DNA from: Nitrospira sp.
GTDB lineage: Bacteria; Nitrospirota; Nitrospiria; Nitrospirales; Nitrospiraceae
Direction of reading: 5' to 3'
DNA: 60,615 nt
Assembly: GCA_016788885.1 (NCBI GenBank)
Contig: JAEURX010000007.1
Span: 1-60,615 of the forward strand
In this document: positions 37,635 through 44,224 of the stretch, piece by piece
Position numbering within the stretch: the stretch's first letter is position 1
Layout: each line of letters starts with the position of its first letter
Position numbers and translations under genes: made by a program
The notes under the pieces: model-generated
Seen by the model: the letters and a program-made list of their open reading frames with translations, nothing else
Databases searched by the model: none
Told to the model about the DNA's origin: nothing

Positions 37635-38071
37635 TAATGCGATGACTTAAACAGCGTCTGGCACCAACGTACAGTGGCAAGAACCTCATCAAATCGCTGA
37701 AAATCGAGCAGCTTGAGGAAAGTAATCGCAACGTATTCGTCATTCATCTCTGTCTGCTCTGCGAATCCTGCCTTGAGAAGAGCCGGACGCTTCTTGGATA
37801 CCGCCGGACCCAAAAAATACTTGGCCTGCTTCGCGACTTCATCGGTGCCAAGATCTTCGGTCGTGCCATCACACATCAAACTTTTGACGTCATCCATGGC
37901 GATCCCGTGCTGGCAGAGGAATTGGCCGTTTGCTTTTACCTCCACTAGCCACCCGTCGTCCCCCAAATCCAGGGCCAGTGCACCGCCAGATTCCAACTCG
38001 TAAAATTGGGGAATGGTCTCACGCAGTCTAGCCCGAATGTCCTCCCAACCTTTGCTTGACGAAGCATTCAT
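37634..38071 (-). CDS. Hypothetical protein in a coupled operon
   Basis: A 145-residue soluble protein of unknown family. It has GGALALDLGDDGWLVEVKAN and a Cys-containing segment FLCQHGIAMDDVKSLMCDG. ATG 38071 overlaps the TGA of the TPR gene (ATGA), and its own stop overlaps the methyltransferase start, so all three are translationally coupled. No membrane helix or signal peptide is present. Confidence 0.6.
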   Translation of the reverse strand: MNASSSKGWEDIRARLRETIPQFYELESGGALALDLGDDGWLVEVKANGQFLCQHGIAMDDVKSLMCDGTTEDLGTDEVAKQAKYFLGPAVSKKRPALLKAGFAEQTEMNDEYVAITFLKLLDFQRFDEVLATVRWCQTLFKSSH

Positions 38072-38892
38072 GCCTGTGACCGCCTCGGTTGAGAGATGGG
38101 GCCTTCGGATTTCAGGCGGGCACGAAGACACTCCAGTCGAGTCACGTTCTCGCCCAACTTAGGCAGGTTGTATTTACGATCCATCCGTACGACGTGCTCC
38201 ATTAACTCAGCAGCAATCTCTAGTTGCCCCAGATCCTCATAACATTGAACCAGCACATACCGTGCGCCACCCACCCGTAATTCATCGTGGCTGCGCTCCG
38301 CGATCGATTGGCTAGTTTGGCAGCAGGCGATGGCATCTTCGTAGCGCTTCTGAATGGCGAACGTTCGCCCCATCATTCGCCAGGCATCCGCCACACCACC
38401 CTGATTGCTCAAACGCCGCATGAGCACCAACGACTGTTCGTAGAAGCGCAATGCCTCTTCACACTGCCCGGTTTCTCGTGCGACCAGGCCGAGGTCGGAA
38501 AACAACACGGCCTTGCCCAGTTCATCATGCACTCGAGTCATAATGTCGAGAGCCTCGAGGTAGTAGGCTCGTGCTCGATCCCACTCTCCAGCGTCTGCAC
38601 GCAGATTCCCCAAATTGGCCAGAGTCGTTCCGATACCCTTCTCGTCGCCTAATACTTTTTGTAACTCAAGTACTTCCTGGTAATAACTCTGTGCTGACTC
38701 CCGACGCCCACTGACGGCGCAAATATTGCCCAGGTTGCCCAACGTGGCGCTCAACGCACGATGGTCGCCGGTCAAACGGTCGCACTCCAAGGCTTTGGCA
38801 TAACAGGCATAGGCATCCGTGTAATGCCCACGGGCAAAGTGTTCGTTCCCTTGACGGTTTAGCTCTTCTGAGAGCCCGTTGCGGAGAGGCAT
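38068..38892 (-). CDS. TPR-repeat protein
   Basis: A 274-residue protein made of about six tetratricopeptide repeats of the kinesin-light-chain/LGN type (NRQGNEHFARGHYTDAYACY, ATLGNLGNICAVSGRRESAQ, TTLANLGNLRADAGEWDRAR, LFSDLGLVARETGQCEEALR, DAWRMMGRTFAIQKRYEDAI). TPRs bind other proteins; no enzymatic domain is attached. It lies 6 nt downstream of the MBL-fold gene and is coupled by ATGA to the next gene. Confidence 0.82.
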   Translation of the reverse strand: MPLRNGLSEELNRQGNEHFARGHYTDAYACYAKALECDRLTGDHRALSATLGNLGNICAVSGRRESAQSYYQEVLELQKVLGDEKGIGTTLANLGNLRADAGEWDRARAYYLEALDIMTRVHDELGKAVLFSDLGLVARETGQCEEALRFYEQSLVLMRRLSNQGGVADAWRMMGRTFAIQKRYEDAIACCQTSQSIAERSHDELRVGGARYVLVQCYEDLGQLEIAAELMEHVVRMDRKYNLPKLGENVTRLECLRARLKSEGPISQPRRSQA

Positions 38893-38898
38893 CGGTCT

Positions 38899-39495
38899 TT
38901 ATCCCTGGAGAACCTGCTCCACTGCCTGCTTGGCTCCGAATATGATGCTGGCTCCATCGCCCACGAGAATCGAGTCAAAATTATATTTTAACAAGCGCCG
39001 GAGCCCCTCTTTAGCCGCCTGCGGGTCTTTGTATTTCTCGGAAGGCAGGAGACTCAGTGCGCCCGGTGGCTTACCAATCAGCGCGTCACCGACAATCAAT
39101 ACCCCTTTTCCCTGCTGAATAAATAGGGCTGACTCACCTGGGGATTTTTGATCTTTGAGCTGTACGACCCAAATCCCTCCTGGTAGCAACTCACCATCTT
39201 TAAACGTCTTGGACGGCTTGATGTCCATCTGAGCCAGATCAGCTTCAGGTACCTGTACCTGACAGCGGAATTCAGCCTGATAGGTAGCAGCCTCGCGCAG
39301 GTGATCCCGATTCGTAACGATAATATAGTCCACGCCTCCTTGCCGCCGAATCAGCGTACTCGCCTCGGCCGTCAGAAGCGGCGGATCGATCAATACGCGA
39401 TGCTCGCCCACGTTGAGAAACAACCCGTTGAAATCAATCTGCTTCTCCTCGGAAAACCACGACCATTGCCAAATCCCTGGCAGAACCTGTTTCAC
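38899..39495 (-). CDS. MBL-fold protein with altered metal site
   Basis: A 198-residue protein with the layout of a metallo-beta-lactamase-fold hydrolase: strands around NGLFLNVGEHRVLIDPP, a turn at YIIVTNRDHLREA, and GVLIVGDALIG near the third metal motif. The usual HxHxDH is replaced by TNRDHLREA, keeping one D and one H, and the final His becomes part of LVGDGAS. It may be a non-classical MBL with another metal or function. Spacing to its neighbours (24 nt and 6 nt) indicates an operon. Confidence 0.65.
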   Translation of the reverse strand: MKQVLPGIWQWSWFSEEKQIDFNGLFLNVGEHRVLIDPPLLTAEASTLIRRQGGVDYIIVTNRDHLREAATYQAEFRCQVQVPEADLAQMDIKPSKTFKDGELLPGGIWVVQLKDQKSPGESALFIQQGKGVLIVGDALIGKPPGALSLLPSEKYKDPQAAKEGLRRLLKYNFDSILVGDGASIIFGAKQAVEQVLQG

Positions 39496-39519
39496 TTGTG
39501 CGTCCTTCCCCCCGGCAAA

Positions 39520-39759
39520 CTACAAAGCGACCATCGCATCTTGCAAAGTCTTCGTAACTTTCGCGCATATGCCGGCTTCAACCGGGAGATCGATAATATC
39601 GTCTTCCGACACAGTGATAAACTTCCGATTTGAACCTTTGGTCAAAGAAATAAGGAACATACTGTTCGTCGGCTTTGTCGGAATCACCACAGCCACGGAG
39701 GGATCAAGCCCCTTCACGACTTCAAGAAACTTCTGCTTGCCTTCACCCCATTCATCCAT
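39520..39759 (-). CDS. Small hypothetical protein
   Basis: A 79-residue soluble protein with one Cys and no recognised family (MDEWGEGKQKFLEVVKGLDP, ...FLISLTKGSNRKFITVSEDD). It starts 15 nt after the peroxiredoxin stop and ends 24 nt before the MBL-fold gene on the same strand, so it belongs to that operon. Coding status rests on operon position and amino acid composition. Confidence 0.5.
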   Translation of the reverse strand: MDEWGEGKQKFLEVVKGLDPSVAVVIPTKPTNSMFLISLTKGSNRKFITVSEDDIIDLPVEAGICAKVTKTLQDAMVAL

Positions 39760-39774
39760 AAATCCTGCTCCCCA

Positions 39775-40320
39775 CTACATCGCCCCTGCGCCCCCCATAG
39801 GGGCGGAAGCTAATAATTTTTCAACTTCTTGAATAATGACGTCGGCACCGGCCAGTTCCATATTCCCGACACGTTGCCATCTGATTACTCCTCGCTGGTC
39901 AATCACATACACGTTAGGGATAAACTTGCCGCCGCCATAAAGCTTATCGGTGGTCTTACTTGGATCAAGGAGGTAGGGATACGTCACCTTCACAGGGAAC
40001 GCGCTCAAAAATTCACCCACGTCTCGCTTCGAGTTTCCCGATGAATTGATGCCGACGACCGCGATATTTTTCTCAGCCATCGCCTCATACACCTTCTGCA
40101 AATTCGTACCTTGCATCATGCAGGGGTCACAGATATGAAACAGGCCCAAGACCACGACCCTCCCGCGCAATTGCTCAAGCGAGACGACATCGCCAGTGAT
40201 AGACGTGAGCGTAAATGCCGGGGCAGGCTCCCCAACTTTGAAAAACCCGGCAGCGAATGCTACATGGTAGGCCCACAACGGAACCAGTGCCATCGTGAGG
40301 GCAATCAGAACGCGTTTCAT
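39775..40320 (-). CDS. Exported AhpC/TSA-type peroxiredoxin (thioredoxin fold)
   Basis: A 181-residue thioredoxin-fold protein with a signal peptide (MKRVLIALTMALVPLWAYHV, cleavage near AFA). The active site is CDPC in GLFHICDPCMMQG; the pattern of FxVGEPAPAFTLTSITGD and INSSGNSKRDVGEFL fits TlpA/redoxin thiol-disulfide proteins of the periplasm. A Met/Gly-rich end is odd but short. AAGGAGG upstream fixes ATG 40320. It is the first gene of the leftward block 40320 to 36561. Confidence 0.82.
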   Translation of the reverse strand: MKRVLIALTMALVPLWAYHVAFAAGFFKVGEPAPAFTLTSITGDVVSLEQLRGRVVVLGLFHICDPCMMQGTNLQKVYEAMAEKNIAVVGINSSGNSKRDVGEFLSAFPVKVTYPYLLDPSKTTDKLYGGGKFIPNVYVIDQRGVIRWQRVGNMELAGADVIIQEVEKLLASAPMGGAGAM

Positions 40321-40346
40321 CAGGGCCTCCTTCCTCGCAGAAATAC

Positions 40347-40375
40347 AAAGTATCCAACTAGGCGATACTGCCCAA
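40347..40375 (-). promoter_or_regulatory. Candidate promoter of the peroxiredoxin operon
   Basis: On the minus strand TTGGGC (40370-40375) and TACTTT (40347-40352) are 17 nt apart, about 25 nt upstream of the peroxiredoxin start. A perfect 10-bp palindrome lies 27-50 nt further upstream and might be an operator. Hexamers are imperfect, so confidence is moderate. Confidence 0.4.
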
Positions 40376-40401
40376 TTCCAAGCGGCACTAGGCACTACCC
40401 A

Positions 40402-40431
40402 GCATGCTAGGCATCCTAGCATGCGATTTTT
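40402..40431 (+). terminator. Palindromic stem-loop with T-run
   Basis: GCATGCTAGG (40402-40411) and CCTAGCATGC (40415-40424) form a perfect 10-bp stem with a 3-nt loop, followed on the plus strand by GATTTTTTT. That is a textbook intrinsic terminator, but it faces rightward in a gap where both flanking genes run leftward. It may block antisense transcription, terminate leftward transcription inefficiently, or be an operator for the peroxiredoxin promoter. Confidence 0.55.
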
Positions 40432-40510
40432 TTCTGGAGCAACCATTACGGAAGGAAGAACCGAAGACCTGTTGACACAGAATAGGAAGAGGGTTATCGG
40501 CGCCGTGCCA

Positions 40511-41806
40511 TCAACCGGAGCTCTGAAGCCACCGTACAATCACTTCTCGCATGCGAACGAAAAGGACCCACTTGGCGACGAGTCGCTGAATTGGCTTGAG
40601 ACAGTGGGAGAGGATACTCAATTGATGTTGGTAGCGAAACCAGGGCAAAGAGCGATTTACCACGTCGGTCTCGGCCCGACACAACTCTACACCAAGCTTC
40701 CAGCGCTCCCACCGAGAATCTTTGACCATCATATACAGAGCTTCTGCGCAGCTCTCATCAATGCCCTGCTCTGGACTCTTCAGCAACTGCTTGGGCATGG
40801 TCTGCATCAAGGCGGGTATATCCCTGTCTGCCTCGATCTCTTGAGCCACCAGACGTGGCAACGCGGTATCGAATAAGGTCTGCGCCAAACTTAAACCGAG
40901 TAATACTGCCCGTCGACACCTCCACTCCCTTGCCTGAAACAATACCCGGCTCCAGTCCAATGCCGGCCGGCGCCTCACAAGTTCGGCGACGTCGCAAATC
41001 CACTTCAACTGCTCCCAAGCATGTTTGGTCCCATGCACGCACAGCAGGATCAACAAGTCTTCAGGAGCCAGTCCCATCACCGATTTTGTTGGCAAATGTA
41101 CCGGCTTCAGTCTTCCCCGGAACTCTCCTCGGTCAAGCCGGAACCCAAAGTGTTGACGAGCCATCACCCACTGCAGATCGACGGCGACAATACCGTTTCT
41201 CTTCTGAAAAAAATGATAGGGCTCTTCAGACTCCTCTCCCTTCCCGGTATCGCGGCTGGTCAGCTGGTAGCCTTGAGACCACAGAACTTTTCTCGCCTGA
41301 GGAATCGCCTCCTGCTCCACGATCAAATCAATGTCTGCACACTCACGCAGGCTGATATCGCCATAGGCTATCTGCGCAAGTGTCACCCCCTTGAAGGGAA
41401 TCGCTCGTATGCCTTTGGCAGCTAACGCATCGACGAGTGACACGAGTTCTCTTGCTAGGAGCGTGTTCAGAAGCACGTTCGCCTGATTGCGCCGACGAAA
41501 GGCCTCATGAATTGTTGAGGGTACCGCCTTAGGACAGATCGTGACCAAATTGCGATACACCAGCGAGGCTACCCCATGCACCCGTGAAAGCTGCCAAATG
41601 ATGTCCCAATTGATGCCATCAGAAACCAGGTCCCCCACTTCAACGCGGGCGAACTCACTCATCGTCGTTCGTGCACAGAGGACGAGCAAACGCCCCTCCG
41701 CATGCATCCGAGATAAGGCTGTCGACGACTCGCCTCCCTTACGGCCACCAACCCCCATCCGTAGCGATCTCCGACTGACGGATGCAGACCCCGACTGCTG
41801 TCCCAT
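40511..41806 (-). CDS. Nucleotidyltransferase family 5-like RiPP-associated protein
   Basis: A 431-residue protein of the uncharacterised nucleotidyltransferase type (NTP_transf_5-like). The diagnostic block is IPFKGVTLAQIAYGDISLRECADIDLIVEQ (acidic residues D and D in ADIDLIV bind metal). The N-terminus GINWDIIWQLSRVHGVASLVYRNL is also typical. Such proteins recur beside lasso/RiPP B2, PqqD and HprK-like genes and are presumed to nucleotidylate or polyphosphorylate the peptide. The ATG lies 2 nt after the kinase stop (TGAAATG), so translation is coupled. Substrate is inferred from context only. Confidence 0.75.
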   Translation of the reverse strand: MGQQSGSASVSRRSLRMGVGGRKGGESSTALSRMHAEGRLLVLCARTTMSEFARVEVGDLVSDGINWDIIWQLSRVHGVASLVYRNLVTICPKAVPSTIHEAFRRRNQANVLLNTLLARELVSLVDALAAKGIRAIPFKGVTLAQIAYGDISLRECADIDLIVEQEAIPQARKVLWSQGYQLTSRDTGKGEESEEPYHFFQKRNGIVAVDLQWVMARQHFGFRLDRGEFRGRLKPVHLPTKSVMGLAPEDLLILLCVHGTKHAWEQLKWICDVAELVRRRPALDWSRVLFQAREWRCRRAVLLGLSLAQTLFDTALPRLVAQEIEADRDIPALMQTMPKQLLKSPEQGIDESCAEALYMMVKDSRWERWKLGVELCRAETDVVNRSLPWFRYQHQLSILSHCLKPIQRLVAKWVLFVRMREVIVRWLQSSG

Positions 41807-41807
41807 T

Positions 41808-42848
41808 TCAGCTTGGCCTCTTCGTTGAATGTTTGTCTAGGAGGGGCGTCACCAGCCAGGGCAAGTCCATGACGTCACGACCGAAGTGAAGCCGGTAGCA
41901 GTCAGTTTGCTGTACAAGCCGTGCCAATGCTTTGAATTCCTGCCGCGCGATCTCTGGCTCATAGACAAGGAGTGAATGCGGAAGAATCATCTCCAAAGCT
42001 AATGGTTTCGGTAGGGGTTCAAGGCAGCTGTGGGGAGCATCTATAACGGAAGGAAACAGAATAATTCTGGGAGGACAGGGCTGCCCGAGCGGACCGGGAT
42101 ACAGATCCTCCGCGTAGAAGTAACTTTTGGGAATTCCTGGATGGATCACCGCAGAGGGTGCATCACGCAATTCAGGGAAAAACGAGATGGTTTGATTGGT
42201 TACGTTAATTTTTAGCGGATAGGGAAGTAGTTCCACGCCGGTGTCGGTTACCCGAAAGAAGGGATGATCATCGGAGAGGTAGCGATATCCAGATCGCAGC
42301 AACGAGAGGAAGGAAGTCGTTTTCCCCCGCCCACTAAATCCGGGAATCAGCACTCCGTTCCCATTGTATTCGAGAGCCGTCGCATGGAAGGTAAAGACCC
42401 CCCTTCGTTTCAATAGTTCAGTCATGGCGAAATGCACGAAACTATTCCGGATATCCGGCGCCATAATCTCAGGACGCACGAGATACCCCTGCACAGAGAG
42501 AGCGCGGCCATCGATCACCACGAGACCCTCGTCATGAAAGTCAGCAATCAACGCACCGCGATCTGAATAGACATCGCATAACCAGGTGGTTTGACTCCCT
42601 GTACCGATAACGAGGCCGGACCCGCTGTGCAGCAACTGTGCTTCCGGGGAGATCCGTACAGGAATGTCGCTTCGTCGATGAACTGCATCGAACTGCATCA
42701 GCATGCGCTGAGTCGTGAGCGTCTCGCATTTGAAATACCGGAGGAACGACTCCACTGAATGCGCCAACTCAGGTGAGTTCGTCGTGAATGTCATCTTCGT
42801 GTCATGAATAGACAGCGGAATCTCATTCATTGTCGACATCGCACACAT
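41808..42848 (-). CDS. HprK-like kinase of the RiPP cassette
   Basis: A 346-residue kinase related to HPr kinase/phosphorylase. The P-loop is GFSGRGKTTSF (170-180), preceded by FHATALE like the HprK HASAV region and followed by YRYLSDDHPFF like the HprK SDD motif. HprK-like proteins of RiPP clusters (PadeK, ThcoK) phosphorylate Ser in lasso peptides; some are grouped as HPr-rel-A kinases in public family sets, as I recall. GGAG 8 nt upstream supports ATG 42848. It begins 109 nt after the precursor stop and is coupled to the nucleotidyltransferase. Confidence 0.78.
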   Translation of the reverse strand: MCAMSTMNEIPLSIHDTKMTFTTNSPELAHSVESFLRYFKCETLTTQRMLMQFDAVHRRSDIPVRISPEAQLLHSGSGLVIGTGSQTTWLCDVYSDRGALIADFHDEGLVVIDGRALSVQGYLVRPEIMAPDIRNSFVHFAMTELLKRRGVFTFHATALEYNGNGVLIPGFSGRGKTTSFLSLLRSGYRYLSDDHPFFRVTDTGVELLPYPLKINVTNQTISFFPELRDAPSAVIHPGIPKSYFYAEDLYPGPLGQPCPPRIILFPSVIDAPHSCLEPLPKPLALEMILPHSLLVYEPEIARQEFKALARLVQQTDCYRLHFGRDVMDLPWLVTPLLDKHSTKRPS

Positions 42849-42900
42849 TGATCTCGCTCCTTATCAAACGTTCATCTCGCCCAGTGCTCCTTCAGTCGTA

Positions 42901-42935
42901 GCGGGAACTGTCTGCAATTGCAGGCCAGTCCCCGC
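42901..42935 (-). promoter_or_regulatory. Hairpin between RiPP precursor and kinase
   Basis: GCGGGAACTG...CAGTCCCCGC folds into an imperfect hairpin of about 14 bp with an AATT loop, one bulge and one mismatch. It lies just downstream of the precursor stop (42958) and upstream of the kinase start (42848). No T-run follows on the minus strand, so it is probably an mRNA-stabilising or attenuating stem that keeps precursor levels above those of the downstream enzymes, as in many RiPP operons. Confidence 0.5.
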
Positions 42936-42957
42936 CACGCACAAAACGCCTGACTTA

Positions 42958-43071
42958 TTACGCAGGCTGTTGTCCGACTACGCGCGATAATTGAATCGCC
43001 GTTACGTCGCGCAACAACTCGTGTTTCACAAGTTGCGGCTGCACGTACGTCACTTTCTTCTGTTGCTCCAT
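42958..43071 (-). CDS. Lasso-like RiPP precursor peptide (37 residues)
   Basis: A 37-residue peptide too short for standard gene finders. AAAGGAGGTGAG lies 5 nt before ATG 43071, a near-perfect ribosome binding site that overlaps the PqqD stop; two TAA codons end it. Residues 9-24 read YVQPQLVKHELLRDVT, which has the spacing of the lasso leader motif Y-x2-P-x-L...T (Tyr9, Pro12, Leu14, Thr24), except that the usual Gly at +9 is Glu18. Cleavage after Ala25 would leave a 12-residue follower (Ile26-Ala37) with one Ser29 and no Asp or Glu, so a classical lasso macrolactam cannot form. Confidence 0.75.
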   Translation of the reverse strand: MEQQKKVTYVQPQLVKHELLRDVTAIQLSRVVGQQPA

Positions 43072-43076
43072 CCGAC

Positions 43077-43394
43077 TCACCTCCTTTCAGTATGAAGTAA
43101 TCCCTCTTGGCAAAGCTGGTTAATCAGATCCAGGCCGTCCGACTGAGCCCGATCAGGCATCACATCAAAATGTTGAGAAATGGAAGAAAGTACCTGCGCT
43201 AACGAATGACTGCCAGTACATTGTTCCCACACATACGAACCGACAGCATTCAACGTGTAGTAGCGGCCTGTGCTCAGATTGAGCAACACACACTCCCCAT
43301 CAAGAACCGCCCCGTGCACATCTTCGTGATGCACAGGAAACAAGCGGGATAGATCGGCTTGATCCTCAACACAGATAGGTACCTCAACAGACAT
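43077..43394 (-). CDS. PqqD/B1-type RiPP recognition protein
   Basis: A 105-residue stand-alone PqqD-like protein (lasso B1/RRE type) that should bind the leader peptide and present it to the B2 protease. The core AVLDGECVLLNLSTGRYYTLNAVGSYVWEQ and the helix SLAQVLSSISQHFDV match the family. GGAGGTG before ATG 43394 fixes the start. Its stop is 5 nt before the precursor ATG, and its last codons carry the precursor's ribosome binding site. Confidence 0.85.
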   Translation of the reverse strand: MSVEVPICVEDQADLSRLFPVHHEDVHGAVLDGECVLLNLSTGRYYTLNAVGSYVWEQCTGSHSLAQVLSSISQHFDVMPDRAQSDGLDLINQLCQEGLLHTERR

Positions 43395-43726
43395 AGTGCA
43401 CCTCCAGTATCTGCGGGTTCGGCAGAACGCACGTCGTGACAATGCAGGTGGTTCTCTTCCGAACCGGTTCGAGCGAGATGTTGATTCTCAAGAAAGGGCT
43501 CGCTAAATGCCTCTTCACGACTGCAAAGATATCTGGCCATTCACGACTTCTCTATTACCAGTGAGGATGGCTGGCTGGCACTTTAGAGGGGGACACATCC
43601 TGCACCGCGAGTAGCGTGAGTCCAGAAGGCACCAGGCTCACCTTGGCTGGCAGCGCGAGCCTCGCAACACACAACGCAACGGATGACAACCAGATGCTGT
43701 CGGAGAGAGGACTGAAACCAACCAGA
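43395..43726. other. Gap between B2 and PqqD genes with ambiguous open frames
   Basis: A 332-bp stretch inside the RiPP cassette. Directly after the B2 stop a minus-strand frame without a good start encodes a hydrophobic run (SIWLSSVALCVARLALPAKV) ending at about 43550, and short frames from 43540 and about 43525 run into the pqqD start. None has a ribosome binding site and a recognisable family. The stretch may be a decayed gene, a leader, or nothing. Confidence 0.4.
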
Positions 43727-44161
43727 CTATAAGTCCTGGTCGATCTCCGGGGAAACCGAGCGGGGAAACGTGAGAGTTACCGTGAAGGCTTTCCAGTAAG
43801 GGGATGGTTCGAGAAAATCACGATTATTGAGTGTCAGCCACGCATGTCCTTCGAGGTGGTGATCAAGCTTCATCACGCCACAATGAAATTGAACGGGAAT
43901 TCCTGCGCGACAAGCGTAGAAGAAGAGGGTAAGAGCACGCGGGAAACAGTTCCCTTTGGGATGATAAGGAAACATCCCAAGCCACCGATCAAGGTAGTAG
44001 GCCACATCCTCGATGGATGTCTCGCTACCGCATACCGGCACTGGTTTGCAGGCCAGCCAATGGAGCAACCGTTTCAGACTAACCAAGCGCAAGGCTAGTC
44101 GAACTCCACACATGACCAATCCGATGCCGAAGATCAGTCGATATTTTCTGAACAACAGCAT
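43727..44161 (-). CDS. Lasso-type B2 protein (transglutaminase-like leader peptidase)
   Basis: A 144-residue transglutaminase-like cysteine protease of the lasso peptide B2 family, which cuts off the leader. The catalytic Cys72 lies in GNCFPRALTLFF and His106 in LEGHAWLTL; the FLEPSPYW region follows as in the family. An N-terminal hydrophobic stretch (LIFGIGLVMCGVRLALRL) is also common in B2. It begins 63 nt after the purF stop on the same strand with only a weak GAGG upstream and no terminator between, so it may be read from the purine transcript. Confidence 0.85.
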   Translation of the reverse strand: MLLFRKYRLIFGIGLVMCGVRLALRLVSLKRLLHWLACKPVPVCGSETSIEDVAYYLDRWLGMFPYHPKGNCFPRALTLFFYACRAGIPVQFHCGVMKLDHHLEGHAWLTLNNRDFLEPSPYWKAFTVTLTFPRSVSPEIDQDL

Positions 44162-44224
44162 GCCTCAGTCTAACAAGGCATAGAAGGAAGTCCAGACGAT
44201 CTTCTGAAACACCCAGGAATGCGG

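Noticed and set aside
43385-43520. A 43-codon minus-strand frame ending just inside pqqD, considered as a second RiPP precursor
   Set aside because: No ribosome binding site, no lasso leader motif, and a composition unlike a leader peptide.
43274-43540. 88-codon minus-strand frame overlapping pqqD
   Set aside because: Its second half lies out of frame inside the PqqD gene and it lacks a clear ribosome binding site; the first half has some coding-like composition, so it is only mentioned in the gap entry.
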